Below, piece after piece: positions 43,201 through 50,891 of a stretch of 64,000 bases of DNA (its first letter is position 1; each line of letters opens with the position of its first letter). The stretch lies in the NCBI RefSeq assembly GCF_025751435.1, contig NZ_JAOWKY010000001.1:1348001-1412000 (forward strand), given 5' to 3'. Made by a program: the position numbers and the translations under genes. The notes under the pieces were generated by a model that did no database searches, was not told the DNA's origin, and saw nothing but the letters and a program-made list of their open reading frames with translations. The DNA comes from Albidovulum marisflavi (GTDB taxonomy: Bacteria > Pseudomonadota > Alphaproteobacteria > Rhodobacterales > Rhodobacteraceae).

Positions 43201-43507
43201 CGGTGACCATCACCTGGTCATCGCGCGTCTGGGAATAGACATGCTCGACCCCGTTGATGCCTTTGACAATGGTTTCAAGCGGTTCCGTGATCAACTTCAC
43301 CGCGTCTTCTGCGCGCAGGCCATCCGCCCTTAGCAGGATGTCCACCATCGGCACCGAGATCTGCGGCTCTTCCTCGCGCGGCAGCGACACCAGCGCCACG
43401 AGGCCGAAAACGAAGGCTGCCACGAGGAAAAGAGGGGTGAGCGGCGATGTGATGAAGGCGCGGGTCAGCGCCCCGGCCAGGCCGGGCTTCTGCGTTTCGG
43501 GTGTCAC
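40292..43507 (-). CDS. RND-family efflux permease
   Basis: A 1071-residue inner-membrane proton-driven pump. It has the expected two-fold repeat of six membrane helices with large periplasmic loops; the TM4 proton-relay motif is FSIGILVDDAIVVIENIARH and the second-half relatives are near FIALAGIIVRNSILLVDFIR. The sequence is of the heavy-metal/unknown RND branch (acidic DD in ILVDDAI) found with HlyD partners. ATG overlaps the adaptor stop. No outer-membrane TolC-like gene is in the window, so it must share a chromosomal one. Position in the sulfide locus suggests export of a sulfur species or a related toxicant. Confidence 0.93.
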   Translation of the reverse strand: MTPETQKPGLAGALTRAFITSPLTPLFLVAAFVFGLVALVSLPREEEPQISVPMVDILLRADGLRAEDAVKLITEPLETIVKGINGVEHVYSQTRDDQVMVTARFLVGTSSDAAILRVHEKLRANMDRIPVGVPEPLIVGRGIDDVAILSLTLTPKAEAAERMTANDLTRIARELRAEVAKIEDVGLTYIVGETTERIRIAPDPERLALYGMTLQQLAGKVQGANAAFPAGQIRDDGEQIELAVGETLRSPEDIGNLLLTTRDGRPVYVRDVADVSFTSGAEEHMVSSVSRNGEGTMRVPAVTLAVAKRAGANAVVVAEAILHRVHALEGSLIPEDVAIEVTRDYGESANEKANELLYHLGLATVSIIALVWATIGRREAFVVAIVIPVTILLTLFASWIMGYTLNRVSLFALIFSIGILVDDAIVVIENIARHWGMSDGRSRRDGAIDAVAEVGNPTIVATLTVVAALLPMLFVSGLMGPYMSPIPANASAAMIFSFFVAVMVTPWLMLKVAGRAEMTAHGHDDAHGDHPGGPLGRAYAIVARPILASKARSWGFLGVVLVLTFGSLTLFYTKHVTVKLLPFDNKSELSITIDMPEGTSVEETDRIAQGAAEIALTLPEVISAQPHAGTSAPFNFNGLVRHTYLRSMPEMGEVAVNLSPKGDRDRTSHEIALELRKRLSDLNLPQGGSLKVVEPPPGPPVLATLLAEIYGPDPETRRAVAERVEAAFRSVPFIVDVDNSYGDPARRMRLTVSTDAAEFFQVQEADVLDTLAILNGGRTVGYSHRGEGRQPIPIVMERDKSDRVLDERFLTTPIPANVLPGARGVVELGDVLTVTEERASYPVFRHNGREAEMVTAELAGDFEAPLYGMLAVSEALNAQDWTDLPKPRIALHGQPVDESHPTLLWDGEWEVTWVTFRDMGAAFGVALLGIYILVVAQFGSFKVPLVILTPVPLTFIGILGGHWAFGAPFSATSMIGFIALAGIIVRNSILLVDFIRHARTPDRPLTEVLIEAGAIRFKPILLTALAAMIGAAVILTDPIFQGLAISLLFGLASSTALTVLVIPALYRVLRT

Positions 43508-44454
43508 GGCGCCACCACCTTGTCACCGGCCACCAGACCGGTCAGCACCTCGATGAAGTCACCCTCGTCGGTCGCGACGCTTTCGCCCAGAACGACCGCG
43601 CGCTCTGCCCCGTCGTGCAGCTCGACAAAGTCGATGCCGCCGCGCGTCTCCACCGCGCCTTCGGGCACCAACAAGGCCATGCGGCTGCCGACGGGCAGAG
43701 TAACCAGAAGGCGAAGCCCGACATAGGCGGTGTCAAGTCCCTCGACCTCGACATCGGCAATGACGCGGCCGTTCTCGATCTGGGGATAAAGCTTGGCGAT
43801 GCGTCCCTGTGCCTCGCCGGTTTCGGTGCTGATACGCAGAGCGGCGCCTTCGTTCAAGGCGGCCGCGTGGCGTTCAGGAATGGCCAGACGCAGGAAGAAC
43901 CCGCCCCCGCCGACCGTAGCGATGGGTTCCCCAGGCAGGATCACCGCGCCCTTCGTGACAGGCACCGTCAGTATCCGTCCTGCGGCAGGGGCCAGGACCT
44001 GTCCCTCTGCCGCCTGCTGTTCTACGACGTCGCGCTGGGCTTCGGTCGCAAGGATCTGGCCGCGTGTGACATCGACGCTGGTGCGCAACTGGTCCAGCCG
44101 CTGGGCCGTCGTGACGCCCCTTTCCAGCAGCGCCTCGCCGCGCTTCAGTTCCGCCTCCGCGGTAGCAAGCTGCGCCTGAAGCGCCTCGATCTGCGCATCG
44201 AGCGCCGCAATCTGGAACGAGATCTTGTCATCGTGCACCCGGGCGATTTCCTGACCCGACTCGACAACGTCGCCCTCGGATACCGAAAGCTCTGTCACGG
44301 TTCCGCCGATCCGGGCGCGGGCGGGGACGGTTTCCTTCGCCTCCACCCGCCCGTAGACGGGCTTCCATTCCGTCACCTGCTGGGGTTCAAGGGCTACGGT
44401 CTCTGCAAAGGCGGGCAGAGCGAACAGGGTCGAGGCAAGCAGGAGCGCGCGCAA
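43504..44454 (-). CDS. RND periplasmic adaptor (HlyD/MFP family)
   Basis: A 316-residue membrane-fusion protein. A signal peptide (LLLASTLFALPAFA) precedes a lipoyl/barrel-sandwich half (ARIGGTVTELSVSEGDVVES, GQEIARVHDDK), a long helical hairpin (DAQIEALQAQLATAEAELKR to EAQRDVVEQQAAEG), the returning lipoyl half (LAPAAGRILTVPVTKGAVIL) and a beta-barrel end. Size is at the lower end of the family. It overlaps the pump gene by four bases (ATGA), so adaptor and pump are made together, after the DUF2892 gene by 20 bases. Confidence 0.92.
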   Translation of the reverse strand: MRALLLASTLFALPAFAETVALEPQQVTEWKPVYGRVEAKETVPARARIGGTVTELSVSEGDVVESGQEIARVHDDKISFQIAALDAQIEALQAQLATAEAELKRGEALLERGVTTAQRLDQLRTSVDVTRGQILATEAQRDVVEQQAAEGQVLAPAAGRILTVPVTKGAVILPGEPIATVGGGGFFLRLAIPERHAAALNEGAALRISTETGEAQGRIAKLYPQIENGRVIADVEVEGLDTAYVGLRLLVTLPVGSRMALLVPEGAVETRGGIDFVELHDGAERAVVLGESVATDEGDFIEVLTGLVAGDKVVAP

Positions 44455-44474
44455 GGGATCGGTCCTTTCCGGGA

Positions 44475-44675
44475 TCAGAATGCACAGCCGGGTTTGACGC
44501 CGATCTTACGCAGGATCGCGGCGGCAGGACAGAAGCCCGTGAAGGCTGCCTGAAGCATGTTGGCGCCGACGAAGGCGGTCAGCCACATGAAATAGGGCGA
44601 AACCCAAAGGGTCAGCGCTAGCGACAGAAGGATCATGGTGCCTGCAAAGGCGAACATCACACGGTCGATGGTCAT
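44475..44675 (-). CDS. DUF2892 family membrane protein (YgaP-like)
   Basis: A 66-residue protein with two membrane helices, starting MTIDRVMFAFAGTMILLSLA and continuing LWVSPYFMWLTAFVGANMLQ and AAFTGFCPAAAILRKIGVKP, the conserved GFCPxxxxLxxxG motif of DUF2892. YgaP-type partners combine it with rhodanese; here it is stand-alone. GGAG stands nine bases before the ATG. It lies between the sulfide:quinone reductase and the RND adaptor, and its promoter region carries a perfect inverted repeat at 44700-44723. Probably helps handle sulfur or persulfide at the membrane. Confidence 0.9.
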   Translation of the reverse strand: MTIDRVMFAFAGTMILLSLALTLWVSPYFMWLTAFVGANMLQAAFTGFCPAAAILRKIGVKPGCAF

Positions 44676-44699
44676 GGGAACTCCATTCGGAAAGATTCT

Positions 44700-44723
44700 A
44701 TACATTCGTAAATGTGAATGTAT
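44700..44723. promoter_or_regulatory. ArsR-type operator candidate (ATTC-N8-GAAT)
   Basis: ATACATTC-GTAAATGT-GAATGTAT is a perfect 8-bp inverted repeat with an 8-base spacer, 25 bases upstream of the DUF2892 ATG. ATTC-N8-GAAT is, as I recall, the SqrR recognition pattern; the SqrR-type regulator is encoded 1.6 kb away. An internal promoter for the DUF2892-RND part of the locus is implied. Confidence 0.65.
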
Positions 44724-44802
44724 TGGCGAATTTGCAAGCCCCAAACCGCATCTTTGTCCGGCGATCTGCGTGGCGGAAGTCGACGCGGGATGGGGCCGGG
44801 CT

Positions 44803-46092
44803 TCAGTCAGCGTCTACACTGATTTCTTTCAGCTTCTGGATGCCAAGGACATGCAGCGCCAGCTTTTCGTAAAAGCTTTCGGCCTTGCCGGTGCGGACCT
44901 TGTGCAGAAAGTACTTCTCGAACCCGATCTTGGCTGCGTGGACCCACTTGCCCGAAGACGACCAGTTCACGTTGCGCGGCGGGATCTGCGGCTGGGCCAC
45001 GAACGCGACGCCGCCGTCGCCGAAGTCGGCAAGGCAGACGGCATTCCAGGTGCCCTCGGCATTCGGTTCCTTGCCTTCGATCAGGCGCGCGATGTTGTGG
45101 GTTGTCGCGGTCACCATGCTTTCGATCATGAAGCCTGTCTTGGGCACACCGACCGGAACGGGCGTCTGGCCCATGGGCGGGATCGCCACGCAGACCCCGA
45201 CCGAGAAGATGTCGGGATAGGTCGGGTTGCGCTGGTGCTGGTCCACGATGATGAAGCCGCGGGGATTGGTAAGCCCCTCGATGCCCCTAACCGCCGAGAC
45301 ACCGCGGAAGGCCGGTAGCATCATCGTGAAGCGCTGCGCGATCTCGTGCGTTTTCGCGACCGAGCCGTCTTCGGCCATTTCCGAGACGTGAAGCTTGTCT
45401 GCCTCGGCCTTTTCCAGCTTCGCGTTGCAGATCCACTTGATGTGATGCTGGCGCAGCTCGCTCTCCAGAAGCCCCTTGGTGTCGCCCACGCCGTCAAGGC
45501 CAAGGTGGCCGATGTAGGGCTCTGACGTCACGAAGGTCATCGGCACCTTGTCGCGCACCTTGGCGTCGCGCAGCGCCGTGTCGAGAATGAAGGTGAATTC
45601 GTAGGCCGGGCCGAAACAGGACGCGCCCTGAACCGCGCCGATCACCACCGGGCCGGGGTTGGCCACCAGGCGATCGAAAGCCTCCTTGGCCTGAAGCGCA
45701 TGGCTCACGTGGCAGACCGACTGGGTGTTGGCTTCGGGTCCGAACCCCTCGATCTCGTCGAAAGCAAGCTCTGGCCCTGTCGCGATCACCAGGTAGTCGT
45801 AGCTGACTGAGCCGCCATCGTTCAACTCGATGCGCTTTTCGTCCGGGTGAAGGCGCTTGGCGCCCTGCGCATGAAGTGCAATGTCGCGCTTGGCAAAGAC
45901 CGGCACCAAGTCCACCGTCGTGGCCTCTTCCGTGCGCCACCCGACCGCGACCCAGGGGTTCGAAGGAACGAACTGGTACTTCGACCCCTGATTGACGACG
46001 CTGATGCGATGCTGCCCTCCCAACTTGTCCGCCAGTTCGTATGCCATGATCGTGCCGCCCAGACCGGCGCCAAGTACGACGATATCTGCCAT
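44803..46092 (-). CDS. sqr: Sulfide:quinone oxidoreductase
   Basis: FAD flavoprotein that oxidises sulfide and passes electrons to quinone. 429 residues from ATG at 46092 (GGGGGAG upstream), beginning MADIVVLGAGLGGTIMAYEL, the Rossmann FAD motif. Three cysteines at 127 (SVCHVSHA), 159 (GASCFGPAYEF) and 353 (WNAVCLADFGD) coincide in number with the catalytic Cys127, Cys159 and Cys353 of the Rhodobacter capsulatus enzyme, so activity is likely. The C-terminal amphipathic helices bind the membrane. The 283 bases upstream contain an AT-rich stretch near 46208-46230 but no other gene. Confidence 0.95.
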   Translation of the reverse strand: MADIVVLGAGLGGTIMAYELADKLGGQHRISVVNQGSKYQFVPSNPWVAVGWRTEEATTVDLVPVFAKRDIALHAQGAKRLHPDEKRIELNDGGSVSYDYLVIATGPELAFDEIEGFGPEANTQSVCHVSHALQAKEAFDRLVANPGPVVIGAVQGASCFGPAYEFTFILDTALRDAKVRDKVPMTFVTSEPYIGHLGLDGVGDTKGLLESELRQHHIKWICNAKLEKAEADKLHVSEMAEDGSVAKTHEIAQRFTMMLPAFRGVSAVRGIEGLTNPRGFIIVDQHQRNPTYPDIFSVGVCVAIPPMGQTPVPVGVPKTGFMIESMVTATTHNIARLIEGKEPNAEGTWNAVCLADFGDGGVAFVAQPQIPPRNVNWSSSGKWVHAAKIGFEKYFLHKVRTGKAESFYEKLALHVLGIQKLKEISVDAD

Positions 46093-46375
46093 CTTCTGAA
46101 CTCCCCCAAGGCCGGATGACCGGCGATCCCGTGCGCGCAAGCAGGTGGCCAGCGCATCTGGAGCAAGATAGGGTGGAGCGATCTTGCGCGATTTGATCAA
46201 GATCAAGACATATAAAGAATTGAATATCTCGGCGGTGAAGTTGCCAGGTTTGCCGGTTTGAGCCCGGAAAAATCTCAGTCGTCGGAAAGTCTGCGACACT
46301 GCGCTGCGCTATCGGGGCACGCACGCGACCCAAGTCGAGGATGTGGGACAAGAGGTTTCTGAGGCCTGGGTGGCG

Positions 46376-46711
46376 TCAAGCCTTGCAGTAGAGTTCGTAC
46401 AAGGTTTTCACCAGTCGGGCCGCGCGCTCGTCAGCGATCGAATAATAGATCGTCTTGCCGTCGCGACGGCACCCCACCAGCCCTTCGGCCCGCAGACGGG
46501 CCAGTTGCTGGCTCACCGCCGCCTGACGAAGCCCCAGCAGGTTTTCAAGCTCTGTCACAGAGCATTCGCCTTCGGACAAGTAGCATAGAATCATCAGGCG
46601 GCCCTCGTGCCCGAGCGCCTTCAAGAGGCCTGCCGCATCGGTCGCGCGGGCAAGCATGTCCTCCGCCGAGGCGTGCGCATCATTCGCGAGATCGATCGCT
46701 GCAGTGGCCAT
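46376..46711 (-). CDS. sqrR: ArsR-family sulfide/persulfide-sensing repressor (SqrR/BigR type)
   Basis: A 111-residue winged-helix repressor. The helix-turn-helix spans LENLLGLRQAAVSQQLARLR; the N-terminal helix holds GHEGRLMILCYLSEGEC. Cys43 and Cys109 (in ELYCKA) align with the redox pair of BigR (42/108) and SqrR (41/107), with the same spacing of 66 residues; two further cysteines (50, 81) occur. Oxidation to a disulfide or polysulfide link is the known switch in those proteins. ATG at 46711 has GGAG seven bases upstream. It lies ahead of sqr, pointing the same way, as expected for local control. Confidence 0.9.
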   Translation of the reverse strand: MATAAIDLANDAHASAEDMLARATDAAGLLKALGHEGRLMILCYLSEGECSVTELENLLGLRQAAVSQQLARLRAEGLVGCRRDGKTIYYSIADERAARLVKTLYELYCKA

Positions 46712-46790
46712 TGGGAATCTCCTGTCTCCGGCGCACCTCGGAAACGCTGTAGGGGCGCCTTTGTACGGGCGCCTTTTGCCGAGGCGGAGT

Positions 46791-46814
46791 TCATATAGGC
46801 TAAGCCATATATGA
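46791..46814. promoter_or_regulatory. Palindromic operator candidate upstream of the sqrR-like gene
   Basis: TCATATAGGCTAAGCC followed by ATATATGA is an inverted repeat (arms TCATATA-GGCT and AGCC-A-TATATGA, one unpaired base), 80 bases before the ATG at 46711. Size and AT-rich ends fit an ArsR-type operator, so autoregulation is likely. It differs from the 44700-44723 repeat, so the same protein may not bind both. Confidence 0.6.
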
Positions 46815-46899
46815 TTTCGACCCATCATCGCAGATTCGGAGAAGGATTGCAGCCGAAGTCGCAAAGATGTGACGATCGGGCACCGGCGCGCCCGCGCGT

Positions 46900-47394
46900 T
46901 CAGTCGTGGTGTATGAAGTCGCCGTAACGACCGCGCCAGAAAAGCAGCGGATCGCCTTCGCGCATCGTCGTGCGCGTCACGCGCCCGACGAGGATGGCGT
47001 GATCTCCGCCGTCGTGCCGGTTCTCCGCGACGCAGTCCAGCCTGGCAAGGCAGCCGGGCAGGGCGGGTAGCCCCTCTGGCGTCAGATCCTCTCCAAATGC
47101 TGAAAAGTCACCTCCGGACCGCGCGAAATGCCGGCAGAGTGGAAGCTGGTCGGCCCCCAGCACATGGATCGCGTAGTGCTGCGCCTGAACGAAGCTGTCA
47201 AAGCGGGCCGATCGCTTTGCCGCGCACCAAAGCACCAGCGGTGGTTCCAATGAGACAGAAGTGAAGCTGTTCGCGGTGATACCGACCGGGCCGCGCGGCC
47301 CGTTTGCGGTGACGATGACGACGCCGGTTGCGAAATGCCCCAGAACGTCGCGAAACGCACGGTTGGCTTCAGGGGAAGTGGGGTTGTCCTGCAT
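46900..47394 (-). CDS. Flavin reductase-like protein
   Basis: A 164-residue protein of the flavin reductase/FMN-binding split-barrel family. It starts MQDNPTSPEANRAFRDVLGH and has FATGVVIVTANGPRGPVGIT, then ANSFTSVSLEPPLVLWCAAK and HYAIHVLGADQLPLCRHFAR, the usual order of HpaC-like reductases; HAILVGRVT follows. Such enzymes supply FMNH2 to a partner monooxygenase, but none is adjacent. Gene is separate from the sulfide locus by about 85 bases and opposite in promoter arrangement; no assignment to a pathway is possible. Confidence 0.92.
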   Translation of the reverse strand: MQDNPTSPEANRAFRDVLGHFATGVVIVTANGPRGPVGITANSFTSVSLEPPLVLWCAAKRSARFDSFVQAQHYAIHVLGADQLPLCRHFARSGGDFSAFGEDLTPEGLPALPGCLARLDCVAENRHDGGDHAILVGRVTRTTMREGDPLLFWRGRYGDFIHHD

Positions 47395-47491
47395 TCAAGG
47401 TCGCGCTGTCTGTATTTTCGGCTCTCAGAGCCAAATCACAATTCGCGCCACATGGCCACCCGTCGTGGCTGAACCTGAACGGATCGTGTGC

Positions 47492-47641
47492 TCAGGCCTC
47501 TTCGGCGCCGGTGTCGATCAGCCAGCCGCCGGGCCCGGCGATCTGGTCGGGAAGGAACATGATCATGGTTTCCCGAACCACGACGCACGTCAGAAAGCTA
47601 AGCGCGATGTCATCGAAAGTGATCTGGGCAAGAAGATCCAT
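47492..47641 (-). CDS. Small hydrophobic hypothetical protein
   Basis: A 49-residue frame that is easy to miss: MDLLAQITFDDIALSFLTCV then VVRETMIMFLPDQIAGPGG and a C-terminal DTGAEEA. GGAG lies six bases ahead of the ATG at 47641 (an ATG two codons earlier is less well placed). Codon use resembles neighbouring genes, with third-position G/C. It could be a small membrane-associated or regulatory peptide; no family is recognised. Surrounding bases 47648-47915 contain only a weak hairpin (GGCGG-AATG-CCGCC at about 47729). Confidence 0.5.
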   Translation of the reverse strand: MDLLAQITFDDIALSFLTCVVVRETMIMFLPDQIAGPGGWLIDTGAEEA

Positions 47642-47915
47642 CTGCATCTCCGATATCCGTTGACCAAGATATGCGGGCGGATCGGGGCGGCAGTTTGACC
47701 CGCTCGTGGTATTTGCTGCTCACATATGGGCGGAATGCCGCCTTTTGTGGCGCGTCAAAGGCGGTGCCGCACAACTTCGCCGCAATCCGCGCGCCCCCTG
47801 ACTGCCTCTGAAGACGCATGATCTGCGCATCGAACCCCACACTTTCCGTCACTGTGCCTTGTTCCTGCGGTCCGCCGGGCTTATCTGGCAGGGACGGTAG
47901 CCTGCGGAGAAAAGA

Positions 47916-48953
47916 ATGAGCGCGACGCTTTCCTATTTTCGCTGGGCGTTCATCGTGACCATCGCCGGATTGGTCGCGACCTTCTGGCTGGGATGGAGCT
48001 ACAACCACAACCTTGTCGGCGCGCTGTCGTTCTTCGTGATCGGCTTTGTCTTGGCCGTGCTTGAGATATCGTTGTCGTTCGACAACGCCATAGTCAACGC
48101 GAACAAGCTCAAGGACATGTGCCCCGTCTGGCAGAAGCGCTTCCTGACCTGGGGCATCCTGATCGCCGTTTTCGGGATGCGCATCATATTTCCGTTGTTG
48201 ATCGTGGTGGTCGCGGCGGGCATCGGCCCCTTCGAGGCGTTGCACCTGGCCATCGCGCGTCCCGACGAATACGCGCGCCTTGTCGGCGGGGCTCATTTGA
48301 CGATCGCCGCCTTTGGCGGGACCTTCCTGATGATGGTGGCGCTGCGCTACTTCATCGACGAGGGAAAGGAGGTGGACTGGATCCGCGCGCTTGAATGCCA
48401 GTTGCGCCGTTGCGCATCCGTTCGCGGGCTCGAGATCGGGTTCGTTCTGTCCGTCGTGCTTCTGTTCGCTTCGGTCCTGCCGCAACACGATGTCGCCCCG
48501 TTCCTCTTCGCGGCGGTGGGCGGCCTTCTGACCTTTCTCGCGGTCGAGGTGATCGGCCATTTCCTGGACCGAAGCCAGGCGGTCGGGCTTGCCGCGCGTG
48601 GCGGTCTGGGCGCGTTTCTTTACCTGGAGGTGCTTGACGCGTCATTCAGCTTCGACGGGGTGATCGGCGCGTTTGCGCTGACGCACAACCTGTTCCTGAT
48701 CGCCATCGGGCTTGGGATCGGGGCGATGTACGTGCGGTCCATGACGATCATGCTGGTGGAAAAGAAGACCCTGGCCGAGTTCCGCTATCTTGAACACGGG
48801 GCCTTCTATTCGATCCTTGTCCTGTCTGTGATCATGTTCACGCAGACGCTCTGGCATGTCCACGAGCTTCTGACCGGTCTCCTGGGCGCAGGCTTCATCG
48901 GCCTCGCGCTGATCTCGTCGATCCGCCACAATCGGCGGCAAAGGGCGGCGTAG
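47916..48953 (+). CDS. DUF475 / TerC-like integral membrane protein
   Basis: A 345-residue protein with about nine hydrophobic segments. Two conserved acidic motifs typical of TerC/DUF475 proteins appear: AVLEISLSFDNAIVNANKLK near residue 51 and YLEVLDASFSFDGVIGAFAL near residue 235. TerC relatives are linked to tellurite resistance and to manganese export; the DUF475 branch has no proven substrate. It stands alone on the plus strand and is followed by a GCACAGG/CCTGTGC hairpin. Metal handling is inferred from the acid motifs. Confidence 0.85.
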   Translation: MSATLSYFRWAFIVTIAGLVATFWLGWSYNHNLVGALSFFVIGFVLAVLEISLSFDNAIVNANKLKDMCPVWQKRFLTWGILIAVFGMRIIFPLLIVVVAAGIGPFEALHLAIARPDEYARLVGGAHLTIAAFGGTFLMMVALRYFIDEGKEVDWIRALECQLRRCASVRGLEIGFVLSVVLLFASVLPQHDVAPFLFAAVGGLLTFLAVEVIGHFLDRSQAVGLAARGGLGAFLYLEVLDASFSFDGVIGAFALTHNLFLIAIGLGIGAMYVRSMTIMLVEKKTLAEFRYLEHGAFYSILVLSVIMFTQTLWHVHELLTGLLGAGFIGLALISSIRHNRRQRAA

Positions 48954-48991
48954 GCGCACAGGGATTCCTGTGCCGCCTTGAATGCCCGTTG

Positions 48992-49918
48992 TTAGATGCT
49001 GCCCACGACGACCTGGTCGTCATCTAGCTCTCCGCCTTTCCGGAAACGTCCCGGAAGTCTGCGAATGTATTCGTGCCCGTGCTCTTCGCTCAGAAGACCA
49101 CGCCGGATCAAGTGGTCGATGCAGTGCAGAACCAGATCGAAGCTCTTGAAAACGGTATCCGCAAGCAGGGCAAGCTTCTTGATCTGATCATCGCTCATCA
49201 ACTCGTGCCGCATGAGGTCGCGAATGTACACCGCATCCCCATCCACGAGGTGGCTGGCGTTATCTCGCACGGCAATCTGGCTGCGGAAGCGCCGGCCGAT
49301 GAGAGCCTTCTTCGCGAAAAGAAATCGGTGCAGGATGAATCCTTGGGATCGCAGTTCCGCATCAACACCGGCGAACATCGGCTCGCCTTCGTAGAGTTGA
49401 CTAAACCTGATTTCGGGAATGACGACGACCGCGTTAGCCAGCTTCTGGCGTCCGTTCTCGATCACGAGTTTTTCGCCGCCCTGAATGTCGATCTTCAGCA
49501 TATCGATCTGAGGCAGGTCAGCCAAACTGTCGAGCCTGACGGTCGCGACGTTGACCTTGGACAGCCCATTCACCGCGCCCGGGAAAATCGAAAACTCGAG
49601 GAAGCCGCGCTCATAGAAGGGCAGCAGTGAAGTAAATCCGCTATTGGGCGAGATGTGCAGGTCGTGAGCGTTTCCGTCTCCGACCGCATGCGGATAATAC
49701 TGTTCATTGGGCCGACGTGTTTCCATCAGCTTGTCATACGCATCCCGCTGGGGTTCGAACCCGAATACATCGCAGAGATCTTCTTCGGCCAGTTGCTGAT
49801 ACGGCGGAGGGCTAAGAGGATTGGCCCCAACATCCAGAATGCGCAGTCGATCCTGCAGGTCGAAGACTTCAAAAAGATACCTGGTGCGTTCGGGTAGCGG
49901 CATGGGTTTTCCAATCAA
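48992..49918 (-). CDS. FkbM-family SAM-dependent methyltransferase (first)
   Basis: A 308-residue methyltransferase. RLRILDVGANPLSPPPYQQL is the SAM-binding loop, GFEPQRDAYDKL the acidic loop and DSLADLPQIDMLKIDIQGGE the catalytic-strand region typical of FkbM proteins, which O-methylate sugars and polyketides. The C-terminal 110 residues are extra relative to the core domain. It is the last of a minus-strand cassette with a glycosyltransferase-like, a second FkbM and an FkbH-like gene. Substrate, likely a sugar hydroxyl of a surface glycan, is inference. Confidence 0.88.
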   Translation of the reverse strand: MIGKPMPLPERTRYLFEVFDLQDRLRILDVGANPLSPPPYQQLAEEDLCDVFGFEPQRDAYDKLMETRRPNEQYYPHAVGDGNAHDLHISPNSGFTSLLPFYERGFLEFSIFPGAVNGLSKVNVATVRLDSLADLPQIDMLKIDIQGGEKLVIENGRQKLANAVVVIPEIRFSQLYEGEPMFAGVDAELRSQGFILHRFLFAKKALIGRRFRSQIAVRDNASHLVDGDAVYIRDLMRHELMSDDQIKKLALLADTVFKSFDLVLHCIDHLIRRGLLSEEHGHEYIRRLPGRFRKGGELDDDQVVVGSI

Positions 49919-49999
49919 TCTATCATGTATCAGTGGGTATCTTCATTGGTCGCTGAAATCGGGAGCTATATGCGCACCATTTCTGCGGGCATGGCACGC

Positions 50000-50881
50000 C
50001 TAGATCAATCCGACAAAACGTTCGGGCAATTCGCGCATGTCGCTTTCCACGAACCAGTCGATCTTGTGCATACCCCTGTCATTTTCCACGAAGCTGTTGC
50101 GCACGCGCTCGCGCTGGGCCGAGAAATCGAAACCTTTGCCGTTCTTGTCGAAGCTCATGCGCAGCAAGCTGTTCGTGACAATCTTGTAGGTCAGCGCCGA
50201 CCAGGACCAGCTGCCGGCGCCGATGATGACCTCTTCGCCGTTGTCGTCCTTGAAGCGGTAGGCCAGGCGCTCCTTGTGGCGATTGACGTGATAGGTCTTG
50301 TCGAACCACTTGAGATGGAAGACGAACAGGTTTTCGTCGACATGGATATGGGGATGGGACGAGCCGTGTCCGTCGGGCCCCCAGACCACCGGCACGTTGG
50401 TGATGCACGGCTTGGTGTACCAGCCGTTGACCCGAACGAACTTGCGCTGTGAAAAAAGCGGCCGGGTGAAGTCGTAGTCGTTCTCGATGTCGGGGCGGTG
50501 AATGATCTCGAGCCCCAACGGCGTGATGACCCCGATATCGGGCGCGATCGCCTCGATGTATCCCACCAGGTCCGACCCGACGCCAGGATCCAGAACCACG
50601 ATTTCGTCGACGTCGTTATAGATTACGCGGTCGTGGGTCTTGGTCAGGCCCGCACAATAGTCGTTGATGAACGCGAACCGGTCCTGATCCAGCCGCGGAT
50701 TGCGCGGATCGCGCGGACATTCCAGGAACGTGCATCCAGGGGCGATCTTCGCCGCATTCGGCTGCGGTCCATGAGTGATCACGTGCAGGTTCTTACGGTC
50801 GGTGTACTGCGCGTAGTAGCGTGACCAGATGTCGAGGAAAACCTCGTCATTGTAGACCATCGTGACGAAGACGGTGGACAT
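50000..50881 (-). CDS. Glycosyltransferase-like protein (GT-A type) in the FkbM cassette
   Basis: A 293-residue protein starting MSTVFVTMVYNDEVFLDIWS. The central motif HDRVIYNDVDEIVVLDPGV contains DVD, the metal-binding DxD of GT-A enzymes, and a downstream HIHVDENLFVFHLKWFDKTY gives a possible acceptor-binding loop. The overall layout resembles small family-2/GT92-like transferases, though several standard family-2 residues are absent, so assignment is moderate. The gene lies 11 bases after the second FkbM gene, so it is co-transcribed. Donor and acceptor are unknown. Confidence 0.7.
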   Translation of the reverse strand: MSTVFVTMVYNDEVFLDIWSRYYAQYTDRKNLHVITHGPQPNAAKIAPGCTFLECPRDPRNPRLDQDRFAFINDYCAGLTKTHDRVIYNDVDEIVVLDPGVGSDLVGYIEAIAPDIGVITPLGLEIIHRPDIENDYDFTRPLFSQRKFVRVNGWYTKPCITNVPVVWGPDGHGSSHPHIHVDENLFVFHLKWFDKTYHVNRHKERLAYRFKDDNGEEVIIGAGSWSWSALTYKIVTNSLLRMSFDKNGKGFDFSAQRERVRNSFVENDRGMHKIDWFVESDMRELPERFVGLI

Positions 50882-50891
50882 GCGCCTTGTC

